In this document: positions 24,347-33,525 of the stretch, one piece after another
Numbering within the stretch: the stretch's first letter is position 1
Layout: each line of letters opens with the position of its first letter
NCBI GenBank assembly: GCA_033852115.1
Contig: JAWSVE010000008.1
Span: 695,712 to 759,711 of the forward strand
DNA: 64,000 nucleotides
Direction: 5' to 3'
Source: JAWSVE01 sp033852115
GTDB taxonomy: Bacteria > Pseudomonadota > Gammaproteobacteria > Pseudomonadales > Cellvibrionaceae
Position numbers and translations under genes: made by a program
Notes under the pieces: model-generated
Seen by the model: only the letters and a program-made list of their open reading frames with translations
What the model was told of the DNA's origin: nothing
Databases searched by the model: none

Positions 24347-25399
24347 ATGAAAAGGCGTTACTATATTAGCGCGGCCGCTGTGCTGGTCATTATAGTCGGC
24401 GCTGCTTGGCTTCTTGTCTCGCAAAGACCTCTGCGACCTCAAAGTGTACTTCCCCCTGAGTCTGCCAAGCTTATCAGTGAATCGAAGAGCTTAAATACTC
24501 AGTGGCAATGGCAGGCTGTTAAAGACCGACATCGTGGCAGCGAGAAGAACCTTGCAGAGCATGATGAAATCCCATTTGACGTTATAGCCATTCACGACGC
24601 TTTAGCGAATGTGCAAATTGATGGTGCGGGGAATGTGGTGATTGATGAATCAGCGCTGCCGGCACTGGAGCTTGCTTTTCATCGGTTGGGGGATGCCGTC
24701 TCGGCAGATCTTGTGGCGGAGTTGCAATCGCTGGTGCAAATTGGTTTGCCTGGCACCGCTGGAGAGCAGGTTGCGGAGTTGCTGGGGCGCTACTATCGAT
24801 ATCGGCTTGCGGTTCAGGATTTGTCCGTGAGTAAGTCCAGCGATGTTGATTTATCTCCAGTCGATAACGCTACACGTGATCTGGAGTCCCTAGCAGCGTT
24901 ACGCCGAGAGCATTTTGATCACCGTACAGCGTTGGATTTATTCGGTGCGGAAGAGGCGCACCATCGATATTTGCTGAGTCGTCGGGCGATACAGCAGTCT
25001 GATATGTCGCAGCAAGACAGGCAGTTAGAAATGAAGCGGCTTGAACAAGATCTTAAGAGCGGCCTGTATTATTTTCCGTCAGAGGATCGGCAGATATACG
25101 ACAATCTGCATAATCAATCGGTCAGCGTGATGGCTGATACATCTGATCGCCTTGCTCAACAGTTGAGTGAGCAGCTGTTGGGCTTAGTTTCCGCGCGGGA
25201 TGTGTCGGATGCTGATTCGGCATCTCGCTGGAATGCGCGAGTCAGTCAGTTTTTGATTGAGAGGAACGCTATTGTGACGGCAGGTCTTTCAGAGGACGAT
25301 AAAATTACACAAATTAGTTGGTTAATGTCCCAACATTTTTCAGAGGGTGAAATAGCGACGGCGGACGATTATTTACCTCGCTATCGGCAACTTCAGTAG
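24347..25399 (+). CDS. Membrane-anchored lipase-chaperone-like protein (copy 3)
   Basis: 350 residues. N-terminal anchor (about 5-25, YYISAAAVLVIIVGAAWLLV), then IHDALANVQIDGAGNVVIDESALPALELAFHRLGD, which follows the Lif pattern VDGAF-VDASGNL-LRxLFDYFLxALGE position by position but lacks FDY. Next come VQIGLPGTAGEQVAELLGRYYRYRLA, LAALRREHFDHRTALDLFGAEEAHHRYLLSRRAI and a C-terminal LSEDDKITQISWLMSQHFSEGE. Closest in layout to copy 2, from which it probably arose by tandem duplication. The cognate client is unknown; the nearest secreted hydrolase is the SGNH protein on the opposite strand. Confidence 0.65.
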   Translation: MKRRYYISAAAVLVIIVGAAWLLVSQRPLRPQSVLPPESAKLISESKSLNTQWQWQAVKDRHRGSEKNLAEHDEIPFDVIAIHDALANVQIDGAGNVVIDESALPALELAFHRLGDAVSADLVAELQSLVQIGLPGTAGEQVAELLGRYYRYRLAVQDLSVSKSSDVDLSPVDNATRDLESLAALRREHFDHRTALDLFGAEEAHHRYLLSRRAIQQSDMSQQDRQLEMKRLEQDLKSGLYYFPSEDRQIYDNLHNQSVSVMADTSDRLAQQLSEQLLGLVSARDVSDADSASRWNARVSQFLIERNAIVTAGLSEDDKITQISWLMSQHFSEGEIATADDYLPRYRQLQ

Positions 25400-25406
25400 C
25401 CTCGTA

Positions 25407-26225
25407 TTACTTAGTCTCTAGTACTAGCCTAAATCCTGCAATATCCCGAATCGATTTAAATCGGTTGGCTGAGCGAGCATGTGTCGGATAAAAGCGCCAG
25501 CTTCCACCTCGTAAAACCTTAAACTCACCCTCAGCTGGCCCCTGTGGATCCATTGTGGGTTCTGACCGGTATTCTCCATACCAATCTTCAACCATCTCCC
25601 AGCTATTCCCATAGAGATCGTACAGGCCCCACTTGTTGGGGGGTAAGCTTTTTACTGGCGTCGGGCCAAGAGATGTTGGAAATGATTTGCAGTCTGCTAG
25701 TGATTGCTGGCCGCTTAGGTTTGCGTCGCTGTCGGTAATACACGCACCTGTGTAAAAGTTTGACGTGCTACCGGCTCGAGCAGCATATTCCCATTCTGCT
25801 TCAGTAGGGAGGCGGTAACGGTAGGTAGGATCCTGTTCATTGAGTTTGGCAATATAAAATTGAATCCATTCATATCGCAATCGATCAACGGGACAGTCTA
25901 AACCGCATTCTGGGAATGATGATGGGCTGCCATCAATAAGCGCAAGCCACTGTCTTCGAGTGACCTCAGTGGTTTGTAAGAAAAATGGTTTCGTAATCGT
26001 GACAAGGTGTTGAACCTCATCTGGTTCGTGTCCTGCTTGGTTTGGAAGGCTCCCCATAAGGAATGAACCGGCAGGTATTTCGACGAACTCCATGTCCAGG
26101 TAATTTCGTACGGAGGTGCTCTTTGATGCATTGTCGTTCGAGCTGTATTCCTCAGAACAGGCGACACAGCTAAGAATGATAATGCAGAAAATGGTTAGTG
26201 GTGAAAACGAAAGCTGTTTGAACAT
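25407..26225 (-). CDS. Lipoprotein with SUMF1/formylglycine-generating-enzyme fold, cysteine-less
   Basis: 272 residues. N-terminal lipoprotein-type signal with Cys20/Cys23 in ILSCVACSEE. SUMF (FGE-sulfatase) domain: FVEIPAGSFLMGS, TKPFFLQTTEVTRRQWLAL, YRLPTEAEWEYAARAGS, WGLYDLYGNSWEMVEDWYG, VLRGGSWRFYPTHARSANRF and AGFRLV. True formylglycine-generating enzymes carry catalytic cysteines in the last block, absent here, so it is more likely one of the many non-FGE binding or structural members. Exported and lipid-anchored. Convergent with copy 3 of the lipase-chaperone-like genes (7-base gap). Confidence 0.85.
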   Translation of the reverse strand: MFKQLSFSPLTIFCIIILSCVACSEEYSSNDNASKSTSVRNYLDMEFVEIPAGSFLMGSLPNQAGHEPDEVQHLVTITKPFFLQTTEVTRRQWLALIDGSPSSFPECGLDCPVDRLRYEWIQFYIAKLNEQDPTYRYRLPTEAEWEYAARAGSTSNFYTGACITDSDANLSGQQSLADCKSFPTSLGPTPVKSLPPNKWGLYDLYGNSWEMVEDWYGEYRSEPTMDPQGPAEGEFKVLRGGSWRFYPTHARSANRFKSIRDIAGFRLVLETK

Positions 26226-26244
26226 GTTGCCTGAGAGGGGGGGT

Positions 26245-26286
26245 AGAAAAGCGAACTGAGCTATCCGATACAGGCCCAGTTCGCTT
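26245..26286 (-). terminator. Rho-independent terminator of the SGNH hydrolase gene
   Basis: Perfect 10-bp inverted repeat AAGCGAACTG (26249-26258) / CAGTTCGCTT (26277-26286); on the minus strand it is followed by TTTT. It lies just after the SGNH stop. Confidence 0.6.
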
Positions 26287-26313
26287 AAGAGGGGATTTGT
26301 TACCGCAGACTAA

Positions 26314-26991
26314 TTAGTCTAGAGCGTCCAAAATGAGGTCGGCTAACACGCGTGAACCTGCCGCCGATGGATGGATGCCGTCGCTAGTAATGTATCGCGA
26401 CTCGTTCCCCAAGAAAGCATCGCGAGAGTCAACGAACTTCACGCCCATTGCAGGGTAGTTTGCTTTCTTATATTCCATTGACGCAAAGTTGATTTCATCT
26501 GCGTCGCCAGTGTAGTAGTAACCCAAGAAGATAATTTCACTGATGCGATCGCTTTTCATGTCTGAGACAAGGCCAGCGATGGTTTCTTCAATTGCTAACA
26601 AAACTTCTTGAATACAGGCTTCGTCTGTGCAGTTTGCGCCGTCCCCAAGTAAAAAGTCGTTGCCGCCACCGTTGAAGATCACAGTGTTGATGCCGCGCTT
26701 GCTCGCATCGTCGTACTGGTTAGGTACGGAATAGCGGCTGCTACAGATAAGGTTTCCGCCATTCATTTGGCAGCCAGAGCGTGCGTAGGTGTCAATGGTT
26801 TCGTTTAGGTCGTCTTCTAGGTACTCATGAATGTCACCTGACAAAGCGAAAATAGAGTCACCAATGATCATTTTGTCTCCACTAGTGCTGCCGCCGCCAA
26901 ATGCGACTGCGTTGCTGCTAATGGTGGATGCTAAAGCGATCGCTGATAATACGAGGCTTGCTTTTTTCCAAAGAGATGGGCCAGCTTGCAT
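26314..26991 (-). CDS. Exported SGNH/GDSL-family hydrolase
   Basis: 225 residues from the ATG at 26991, which has TTGGAGACTTTT before it; a TTG four codons upstream is less likely. Signal peptide to about NAVA-F. Catalytic blocks: GDSIF (Ser46, block I), the oxyanion-hole block FNGGGNDFLLG (block III, GxND) and DGIHPS (Asp204/His207, block V). Two cysteine pairs (SGCQMNGGNLIC and ANCTDEAC) suggest disulfides. The fold hydrolyses ester bonds of lipids, acetylated sugars or lysophospholipids. It is flanked by lipase-chaperone-like genes and an Lnt-like gene, making it the best candidate client for those chaperone-like proteins. Confidence 0.9.
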   Translation of the reverse strand: MQAGPSLWKKASLVLSAIALASTISSNAVAFGGGSTSGDKMIIGDSIFALSGDIHEYLEDDLNETIDTYARSGCQMNGGNLICSSRYSVPNQYDDASKRGINTVIFNGGGNDFLLGDGANCTDEACIQEVLLAIEETIAGLVSDMKSDRISEIIFLGYYYTGDADEINFASMEYKKANYPAMGVKFVDSRDAFLGNESRYITSDGIHPSAAGSRVLADLILDALD

Positions 26992-27217
26992 AAAAGTCTC
27001 CAAGTTATCCTTGTTTATACATTTATCGGGAGAGAACAGTGCACTGCTATTGATTGGAATGCACTGGAGGCTCGATTGTATTGAGCCATGCTGACAGAGT
27101 GCTATGACATGAATCGCAAGAAAATCAAAATAAAAGCGCTTGCTGTTTTTTTGAGGAATACTATCTGTGACTCGCCGGTTTCTTGTTTTGAAAAATAAAG
27201 TGTCTTCAAAAAAGCTT

Positions 27218-28798
27218 TCATTTTTTTATCTTTATTCGAAAAATAATTAGTGTCGTTAATACGGCAATACAAAGATAAACAAACCAATAGGGGTGCTGAG
27301 TGAACAGCGTAGGTGTGGGTTGGGTGGCAAGCGGGACTTGTGTCACAAATGCAGCCGATTGGTGATAGGGTGTTTCAAGTAGGCGTCGACCATTAGCAAG
27401 AAACACAGCGGACGGTCCGTTGTTTGTTGCATGAATCATGGGCAGGCGTGTTTCAACACTACGTAAAAGCGAAGAGTTGAGGTGTTGATAGGGTTGTCGA
27501 GTCTCGCCAAACCAGCCGTTATTTGAAATTGTAATTAGTACATTCGAATGTGGTACTGCGTTAACGCTGTTTGCGACAAAATCCGAAAACATGACTTCGT
27601 AACAAATGAGAGGTAGCGCTTTAATTTGGCCTGCAGTAAAAACAGTAGGTTCATTTCCCGCCGAGAAGTCGATAAAAAAATCACCAAATAATTCCACGAC
27701 CCATTTTTTTGCTGGCGCCCATTCGTCAAACAAGGGGAGGTACTCGCCAAACGGAACACGTTTTGTTTTGCGGTAAGTGGCTGAGTGCTTTCCGTTATCG
27801 TTTAGCAATACAGCGCTGTTATATTTTTTTGGCTCATTGTTGATATAGGCCTGTTCATTGTCTTGAAATATGACTGGTATGTTTAGGTTATCTACGTGTC
27901 TTTGAAATGCGCTATTTATATGATCGTAGCGGAAGTAACCCTTATACCTGGTTTCGGGAATAATGATTAATTCGGGAGAATCAGCTTTCAAGAGTTCTGT
28001 ATAGGCGAGTTCAGGCGGATAAGACTTCGAAAAGCCTGGTGCGGCAGGGGGTATGCTGGCACTTGGTTCTTCATTCGGCTGGATGAAAGCGATAGACGTT
28101 TTAACCTGTGCGTTTATAACTGTATCCCAGTGTGGGACTGCGTACATACCATAGCCTAGCCATAGGCTAAATCCTGCTAGCGCCCCGGCAATTAACCATT
28201 GGTCGCTGGGATTCACTTTCTTGAGGTAGTGTTGGGTGATGAGTGCGGCAAAACATGCATTGACCAAACCTATTAAGAAATCCAGTCCGAAAACGCCAGT
28301 GAACTCAATGCCTTGTAGTGCGGCAAGAAAGTAACTTTGACTTTCGCCAAGCTGCACCGAAAACAGCATAGGAAAAAAGCCGTAAAAAAGTGCAGTTAAC
28401 ACTGGGAAAGTGAGCAGCGATAGGCAGTGTGAACGCTGCGTCAGCCAACGGAAAAGAAGAAACATCAATGCAGGAAGTTGTGCACAGTAGACCCAGAACA
28501 CGATTGAAAGAACGTAAGTGTGGGTCGTGGAATAATCTTTAAAATTGTCAATAAAGTCACTAATCCATGATGCGGCGCTTAAATAGAAGCTGAGTCCAAA
28601 CAGCAGACCTAAAACATACGCACCGCGCAGTCGGCAGCCTTGCAATGCAATCAAGATGGGAACGAAGCCAAACCAAGTGATCAAATAAAGCTGTGGGACG
28701 TTGTAAGGGATGGCGACGAGGAGACCGCTGAATATGGCGGCGATAGATCGTGTCGCTAGCAGGTAACGTGAGATTGTGTTGATCGACTGTGTTCGCAT
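27218..28798 (-). CDS. Apolipoprotein N-acyltransferase (Lnt)-like membrane protein
   Basis: 526 residues from the ATG at 28798; the frame extends further upstream but only into the neighbouring gene. The N-terminal half (about 1-230) holds roughly six to seven membrane segments. The C-terminal half is a nitrilase-like domain with the Lnt triad: Glu282 in PETRYKG, Lys346 in KRVPFGEYLP and Cys399 in ICYEVMF, followed by ITISNNGWFGET. A final membrane segment closes the chain. Lnt transfers a third acyl chain to lipoproteins. Being outside the usual core context (corC/ybeX-lnt), it may be a second, specialised copy acting with the neighbouring exported proteins. Confidence 0.8.
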   Translation of the reverse strand: MRTQSINTISRYLLATRSIAAIFSGLLVAIPYNVPQLYLITWFGFVPILIALQGCRLRGAYVLGLLFGLSFYLSAASWISDFIDNFKDYSTTHTYVLSIVFWVYCAQLPALMFLLFRWLTQRSHCLSLLTFPVLTALFYGFFPMLFSVQLGESQSYFLAALQGIEFTGVFGLDFLIGLVNACFAALITQHYLKKVNPSDQWLIAGALAGFSLWLGYGMYAVPHWDTVINAQVKTSIAFIQPNEEPSASIPPAAPGFSKSYPPELAYTELLKADSPELIIIPETRYKGYFRYDHINSAFQRHVDNLNIPVIFQDNEQAYINNEPKKYNSAVLLNDNGKHSATYRKTKRVPFGEYLPLFDEWAPAKKWVVELFGDFFIDFSAGNEPTVFTAGQIKALPLICYEVMFSDFVANSVNAVPHSNVLITISNNGWFGETRQPYQHLNSSLLRSVETRLPMIHATNNGPSAVFLANGRRLLETPYHQSAAFVTQVPLATQPTPTLFTQHPYWFVYLCIAVLTTLIIFRIKIKK

Positions 28799-28820
28799 TG
28801 TATGTATTTGTCTGCTGAGC

Positions 28821-29480
28821 TTATTGGGGCGGTGACATGGCGTCTCGAAGCGCCTGCTGTAAAACTTGCAACTGTTGTTGCTTTTCTTCGTCACTCAATG
28901 ATGTGTCTTCGTGTATTGCACGCCTCTTCAAAAGGTTGAGCGTAAAAAGATGTTGTTTTTCATAGAGCAATTGACTAAGGCTTTCTCCGAGGTGCGAACG
29001 CCTTAGCTCACGGAGTGCTTCAAATTGTATTAATTCTTCGGCAACGGTCTTTGGTCCCTGTGTCTCGCTGAGTAGCGCTTTCTCTTCAATGTGATATGTC
29101 GTAAACAATGGTAGTGCTTGCGAGAAAATTTCTGTGGCTTCGGGGCTAAGTACTTTGCTGGCGAGGAAGCTAATGCGTGCGAGCTCCTCTGTTGATAGTG
29201 CTTGTGTGTAGCTTTCTGTGGCTTGTCTTAACGAGGCTTCTAACTCTTGGCCATGTTCACTCGCATTGTCGGGGTCGTATTCGATGTGCCGTATTGCATC
29301 TTCAATTTCATCGAATTGCACGCTTGAGGCTTTCCCTTTGGGCGCAATGTCGTCATAGGCATAGGAGGCATCAGGCTCTGCGAATGGTTGTTGAAGAATA
29401 TAGCTTCCTGCCGCAGATGCCGTTAAAACGGCACAAAAAGCGAGGCTTATCAACATGGGTTTAGAGGTAGAGTACGTCAT
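28821..29480 (-). CDS. Short membrane-anchored lipase-chaperone-like protein (copy 4)
   Basis: 219 residues, about two-thirds the length of copies 1-3. Anchor at about 8-28. Recognisable blocks: LARISFLASKVLSPEATEIFSQALPLFTTYHIEEKAL, FEALRELRRSHLGESLSQLLYEKQHLFTLNLLKRRAI and SLSDEEKQQQLQVLQQALRDA. The C-terminal second globular domain present in the others is missing, and the N-terminal GNVV block is not visible. It is 22 bases upstream of the Lnt-like gene on the same strand, so the two are probably co-transcribed. Either a specialised short member or a decaying paralogue. Confidence 0.55.
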   Translation of the reverse strand: MTYSTSKPMLISLAFCAVLTASAAGSYILQQPFAEPDASYAYDDIAPKGKASSVQFDEIEDAIRHIEYDPDNASEHGQELEASLRQATESYTQALSTEELARISFLASKVLSPEATEIFSQALPLFTTYHIEEKALLSETQGPKTVAEELIQFEALRELRRSHLGESLSQLLYEKQHLFTLNLLKRRAIHEDTSLSDEEKQQQLQVLQQALRDAMSPPQ

Positions 29481-29847
29481 AGGGATTACGTGCTGCAGTG
29501 TGGTAATAATTTATCGTTATATCGCGCAACAATCGTGGTTTTTCGATCGCTTGTCAATAACGTTTTTGGCACGCTTTTACCTTTAGAGTCTTTGGCGTTT
29601 GGCGCATATATGCAGACCGTTTAGGGTCATAGGCCTGTAATCGCAAAACATTCTGTTGACCATCGCGTGCTGGGTTGCAGCTTTAGGCGCTTCAGATTAG
29701 GGTTGAATAATTGCGTGTTGAGATTTCTCGCGTTGCGCTCTGACGCAAGCGTGTGTGATCTAAAGCAAGGTGTAGTAGTCGTTTGTTTTAATGGAATAAG
29801 TAGTCCTGAATCGCCATGAACTCTGTGGCCAATATGGTGAACATCCC
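29481..29847. other. Divergent intergenic region
   Basis: 367 bases between the minus-strand copy-4 gene and the plus-strand CBS gene. No supported gene. An 11-codon frame at 29816-29851 ends by overlapping the CBS start as ATGA, but it lacks an RBS. No clear terminator or repeat. Confidence 0.4.
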
Positions 29848-30375
29848 ATGATACAAGTCTGCGAAATGATGACCACAAAAGTGGTGACCTTGGATGCTGA
29901 TGCGACAGTGTCGCAGGCGTGCGAGTTAATGTCCCGGGGAGATTTTCGGCACCTACCGATTGTGAATCGATTTGGCAAAATAATAGGTCTGGTTTCTCAT
30001 CGTGACATATTGCGATGCGGCGTTTCCCATCTCATCAGTAATCATGCAGAACGGCAAGCAATGCTCGATAAGAAAATGCGTGTAACAGATATTATGACTT
30101 CTCCAGTGCGAGTGGTTCACCCGCGGGATAGTTTGCGCGCATGCGGTGCGCTTATGCAAAAGCATCGTTTTGGTTGTTTGCCGGTCGTTGAGAAGGGTCA
30201 GTTGGTCGGTATATTAACGGGCACTGATTTTATTCGCATGGCGCTTCATCTCATTGAAGCGCAAGAGAGTATGGATGATTTTACGCCGAGTAGCATGTTA
30301 GAGACCGAGCAAGACGAGGACCTAGTCGTGCAAGGTGCTTCGTACTCAATCGCCCGGTTTGACAATATGCACTAA
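29848..30375 (+). CDS. Two-CBS-domain protein
   Basis: 175 residues with two CBS motifs: MMTTKVVTLDADATVSQACELMSRGDFRHLPIVNRFGKIIGLVSHRDIL (about 7-56) and IMTSPVRVVHPRDSLRACGALMQKHRFGCLPVVEKGQLVGILTGTDFIRMAL (about 81-132). A Bateman pair of this kind binds adenine nucleotides and senses energy state. No attached catalytic domain; a charged tail follows. The last 30 bases overlap convergently with the FKBP gene, which ends at 30346. RBS is weak. Confidence 0.9.
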   Translation: MIQVCEMMTTKVVTLDADATVSQACELMSRGDFRHLPIVNRFGKIIGLVSHRDILRCGVSHLISNHAERQAMLDKKMRVTDIMTSPVRVVHPRDSLRACGALMQKHRFGCLPVVEKGQLVGILTGTDFIRMALHLIEAQESMDDFTPSSMLETEQDEDLVVQGASYSIARFDNMH

Positions 30376-30843
30376 CTCCATGTCGAACACGAGTAGCTCG
30401 TTTGGCCCAATAATGCCGCGAATCCCTTTGCATCCGTAGCCAAGTTCTGCTGGAACATAAACCAGGCGCCGTTCGCCAACCGTCATGGCTTGTAGGGCTT
30501 CACTCCAACCTTCAATGACTTGATCTGCGCGTGTTTGGTAAGGCACGCCTCTGTCACGTGAGCTGTCGAGTTTTTTACCGTCGAGATTGGTGAGATCGTA
30601 GTGCGCGACAATTTCGCTGCGGCGACTCGGTGTATCGCCGCCGTTGCCTTCTCTCAAAACCTGGTATTGTAACCCTGAAGCCGTGGTGATGACGCCAGGC
30701 TTTTTGCTATTACTTGCTAAAAACGCTTCGGCAATTCGCTGATTTTTGGCGGCTTCCGAACCTTTGCATTTCGCCGCAAAAGCGCTTTCGCTGAGGGTAA
30801 TCAATAGTGCGGTCATTGCGCAGAATAACTGCCAGCTTTTCAT
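30346..30843 (-). CDS. Exported FKBP-type peptidyl-prolyl isomerase
   Basis: 165 residues; signal peptide to about AFA-AKC (residue 23). Short N-terminal helix (AEAFLASNSKKPGVITTASGLQYQVLREG) as in FkpA/Mip-type proteins, then an FKBP domain: VAHYDLTNLDGKKLDSS, VIEGWSEALQAMTVGERRLVYVPAELGYG and LLVFDMELVHI. The usual hydrophobic-pocket residues (VIxGW, YVPxxLxYG) are present. Acts as a periplasmic folding helper. A KPGD end overlaps the CBS gene on the other strand. Confidence 0.9.
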   Translation of the reverse strand: MKSWQLFCAMTALLITLSESAFAAKCKGSEAAKNQRIAEAFLASNSKKPGVITTASGLQYQVLREGNGGDTPSRRSEIVAHYDLTNLDGKKLDSSRDRGVPYQTRADQVIEGWSEALQAMTVGERRLVYVPAELGYGCKGIRGIIGPNELLVFDMELVHIVKPGD

Positions 30844-31128
30844 TGTATATCCTGTTAGGTGTGGTTAATTATCTTAGTCGTTTACTGGATAGCAACTTAT
30901 CAGATTTGCGGGGATTGTATAAGTTGTCCGTTGCCATTAATTCACGAACCTTAGCAATGTGATCTCTTCGCGACAAACGCGTTTTGGCAAATGCCAGTTA
31001 GTCTTATGCCCACGCACAATGACAAGCAATAATTATATGTTTGGTTTTTTCGACTATAGATACGTTATATTGTTCGTTCCCACGCCATTCTATGGTGTCC
31101 TTAAAACAATAACGCATTGGAATACATT

Positions 31129-33483
31129 ATGAGTTCACGTGGCAAAGTCATCTATAGAGTTAGTGCTCTACTGCTTTTTATCTTGGGCGCAATTCATGGG
31201 GCACTCGGCGGATATCTTGCCGCGTTAGGTGGCAGCTTGTTCTATGTGTTGAATGGTGTGGCGCTGGTCATCGCTGGGATATTGTGTTGGCAAAGGCGAT
31301 CACTCGCGGGGCATGTAGTCGCTGCCATTTTAGTGTGGACAATTGCCTGGGCCGTGCTTGAAAACGGTTTTGCATTTTGGCCCTTGCTGCCACGAATAGT
31401 GGTAATTAGTTTGATTGCCTTATTGGTTTTGGTGGCGGTAGCGCGAGCCAACACGACGCGCACCTTGCTCTACCAGCCTCTGTTATGGTGTTGCTTCTTA
31501 GTGATATCGATCACAGGGTACAGCTTTAAGTTGCTCCACGATGTAGAGGTGCATCAAACAATTCAACCCGTTGTGGACAATGTCTCTAGTCATTTGCCAA
31601 GTGACGGTGAATGGTTAAGTTATGGGAATACGCGATCAGGCAGCCGGTATTCCCCTCTGGATCAGATAAATCGTGACAATGTGGATCATCTAGAGTTGCT
31701 GTGGTCCGTACGCACCGGGTTAGGTGGTGTCTCGAAAGGAACTCCGTTGCAAGTCGGTGGCCATTTATACACCTGCGGGGCAGGTAACGTCGTTGTGGCA
31801 TTGGATGCAGAGGATGGGCGTGAAATCTGGCGCTTTGACCCAAAGGTGCCGGAAAGTTATACGAGTTTTGCGCGCTATTTTACGACAACGTGTCGAGGCG
31901 TCACTTACTATCAAGCGCCTGAGACTTATGATGGTGAATGTGCGGAACGAATTACGGGCGGCACGGTTGATGCGCGTTTATTCGCAGTTGACGCGAAAAC
32001 GGGCCAGTTGTGCACTAGCTTTGGTGACCAAGGTTTTGTCGATCTGACACGAAAAATGGGTGAAGTAAAACCTAATTTTTATATGGTCACTTCGCCAGTG
32101 GCCATCGTGCGCGACAACATCGTCGTGGGTGGCTGGGTGATGGACAACTACGAAGTACATGAGCCATCCGGTGTTGTGCGGGCCTTTGATGCCGTGACAG
32201 GGCAGTTTTCTTGGGCATGGGACATGGGGCGTCCTGGCTCCAACCAGGAACCGGCAGAAGGCGAAATCTACACGCGAGGAACGCCCAATGTGTGGAGCAT
32301 GTTTAGCGTTGATGAAGAGCGCGGTATCGTTTTCGCGCCTACCGGCAATGAAACGCCCGACTATTTCGGTGCAGGTAGGCATACCGCGTCGGAGCAATAC
32401 GCTAGTTCGGTGGTAGCGCTTGACGGTAGTAACGGCAAGCTACTGTGGTCTTTTCAGACCGTTCACCACGATATTTGGGATTATGATGCGCCATCGCAGC
32501 CTGTGTTGATCGATTTGCCGGGTGAGGACGGAGAAAGTATCCCGGCGCTCATTCAGGCGACCAAGCGCGGTGAAATCTTTTTACTGAATCGTGTCACCGG
32601 GGAGCCCATTGCCGCGGTAGAGGAACGACCTGTGCCTCAGGGAGGGATGCCGGAAGACTGGACCGCACCGACCCAACCTTTCTCCGCGATGCCAAACTTG
32701 CATTTGGGGCCGCTCGAGGAAAAAGATATGTGGGGCATATCCCCCATAGACCACTTAATCTGCCGTATTCGTTTTAACCAATTGCGGTACGAAGGCCATT
32801 TTACCCCGCCGACTACGGGCGGAATTATCCAGTATCCTGGGAATGTGGGTGGTCACAACTGGGGTAGCGTGTCCATTGACCCCGACAATCATTTGTTAGT
32901 CGTGAACCCGATGAACCTTGCCAGTGAATTGCGCTTGGTGCCACGTGAAGAGATGGAGCAGGGGGTGCGAGCGTCACCACAGTATGGGACACCCTACGGT
33001 GCGTCTACTCAAATTTTTGTCTCTCCGCTTGGCGTCCCCTGTACCGCGCCGCCATACGGCTTAATGGCAGCGATTGATTTGAAAACCCAGCAATTATTGT
33101 GGAAGCGCCCGGTAGGCACAGCAAATGACCTCGGGCCGGCAGGTATCAAAGTGCATTTGCCCGTTCTTGTTGGCACTCCGCAGAGTGCGGGTACAGTCAC
33201 CACTAAAGGCGGGCTAATTTTCCAGTCTGGAACGATGGATCGCCGTGCGCGAGCTTACGACGCCTTCACAGGTGAGCAGCTCTGGAGTTACACACTACCC
33301 CAATCGAGCCAGGCTACCCCTATGTCTTACTTAACGTCGGGCGGCAAGCAAGTCTTGATCGTGACCATGCCGGCCGAAGGGATTAGTTTTGGCGGTGATC
33401 GCAATGCAGCGGCGGCGAAAGTCGATCCCCTCGGCGGATATATCTTTGCCTTCGCTTTGCCGGATGATCGCTCTGCAAAATAA
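31129..33483 (+). CDS. Membrane-bound PQQ-dependent dehydrogenase (glucose/quinate type)
   Basis: 784 residues from the ATG at 31129 (a TTG four codons upstream is less likely). Five N-terminal membrane segments within the first 135 residues are typical of membrane glucose/quinate/shikimate dehydrogenases that feed electrons to ubiquinone. The propeller starts DGEWLSYGNTRSGSRYSPLDQI; FAPTGNETPDYFG, VHHDIWDYDAPSQPVLIDLP (catalytic-site Asp) and ATKRGEIFLLNRVTG (PQQ-binding Lys) match the family. It oxidises a sugar or cyclic alcohol in the periplasm; the exact substrate is not readable. A half-size EamA protein follows after about 40 bases. Confidence 0.9.
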   Translation: MSSRGKVIYRVSALLLFILGAIHGALGGYLAALGGSLFYVLNGVALVIAGILCWQRRSLAGHVVAAILVWTIAWAVLENGFAFWPLLPRIVVISLIALLVLVAVARANTTRTLLYQPLLWCCFLVISITGYSFKLLHDVEVHQTIQPVVDNVSSHLPSDGEWLSYGNTRSGSRYSPLDQINRDNVDHLELLWSVRTGLGGVSKGTPLQVGGHLYTCGAGNVVVALDAEDGREIWRFDPKVPESYTSFARYFTTTCRGVTYYQAPETYDGECAERITGGTVDARLFAVDAKTGQLCTSFGDQGFVDLTRKMGEVKPNFYMVTSPVAIVRDNIVVGGWVMDNYEVHEPSGVVRAFDAVTGQFSWAWDMGRPGSNQEPAEGEIYTRGTPNVWSMFSVDEERGIVFAPTGNETPDYFGAGRHTASEQYASSVVALDGSNGKLLWSFQTVHHDIWDYDAPSQPVLIDLPGEDGESIPALIQATKRGEIFLLNRVTGEPIAAVEERPVPQGGMPEDWTAPTQPFSAMPNLHLGPLEEKDMWGISPIDHLICRIRFNQLRYEGHFTPPTTGGIIQYPGNVGGHNWGSVSIDPDNHLLVVNPMNLASELRLVPREEMEQGVRASPQYGTPYGASTQIFVSPLGVPCTAPPYGLMAAIDLKTQQLLWKRPVGTANDLGPAGIKVHLPVLVGTPQSAGTVTTKGGLIFQSGTMDRRARAYDAFTGEQLWSYTLPQSSQATPMSYLTSGGKQVLIVTMPAEGISFGGDRNAAAAKVDPLGGYIFAFALPDDRSAK

Positions 33484-33525
33484 CTCTACAATATCCCGCT
33501 TTACATAGGTAAGGTGGGAGAAATC

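Noticed and set aside
29816..29851. 11-codon frame overlapping the CBS-gene start as ATGA
   Set aside because: No ribosome-binding site and no sign of regulatory codons; a leader peptide is not supported.
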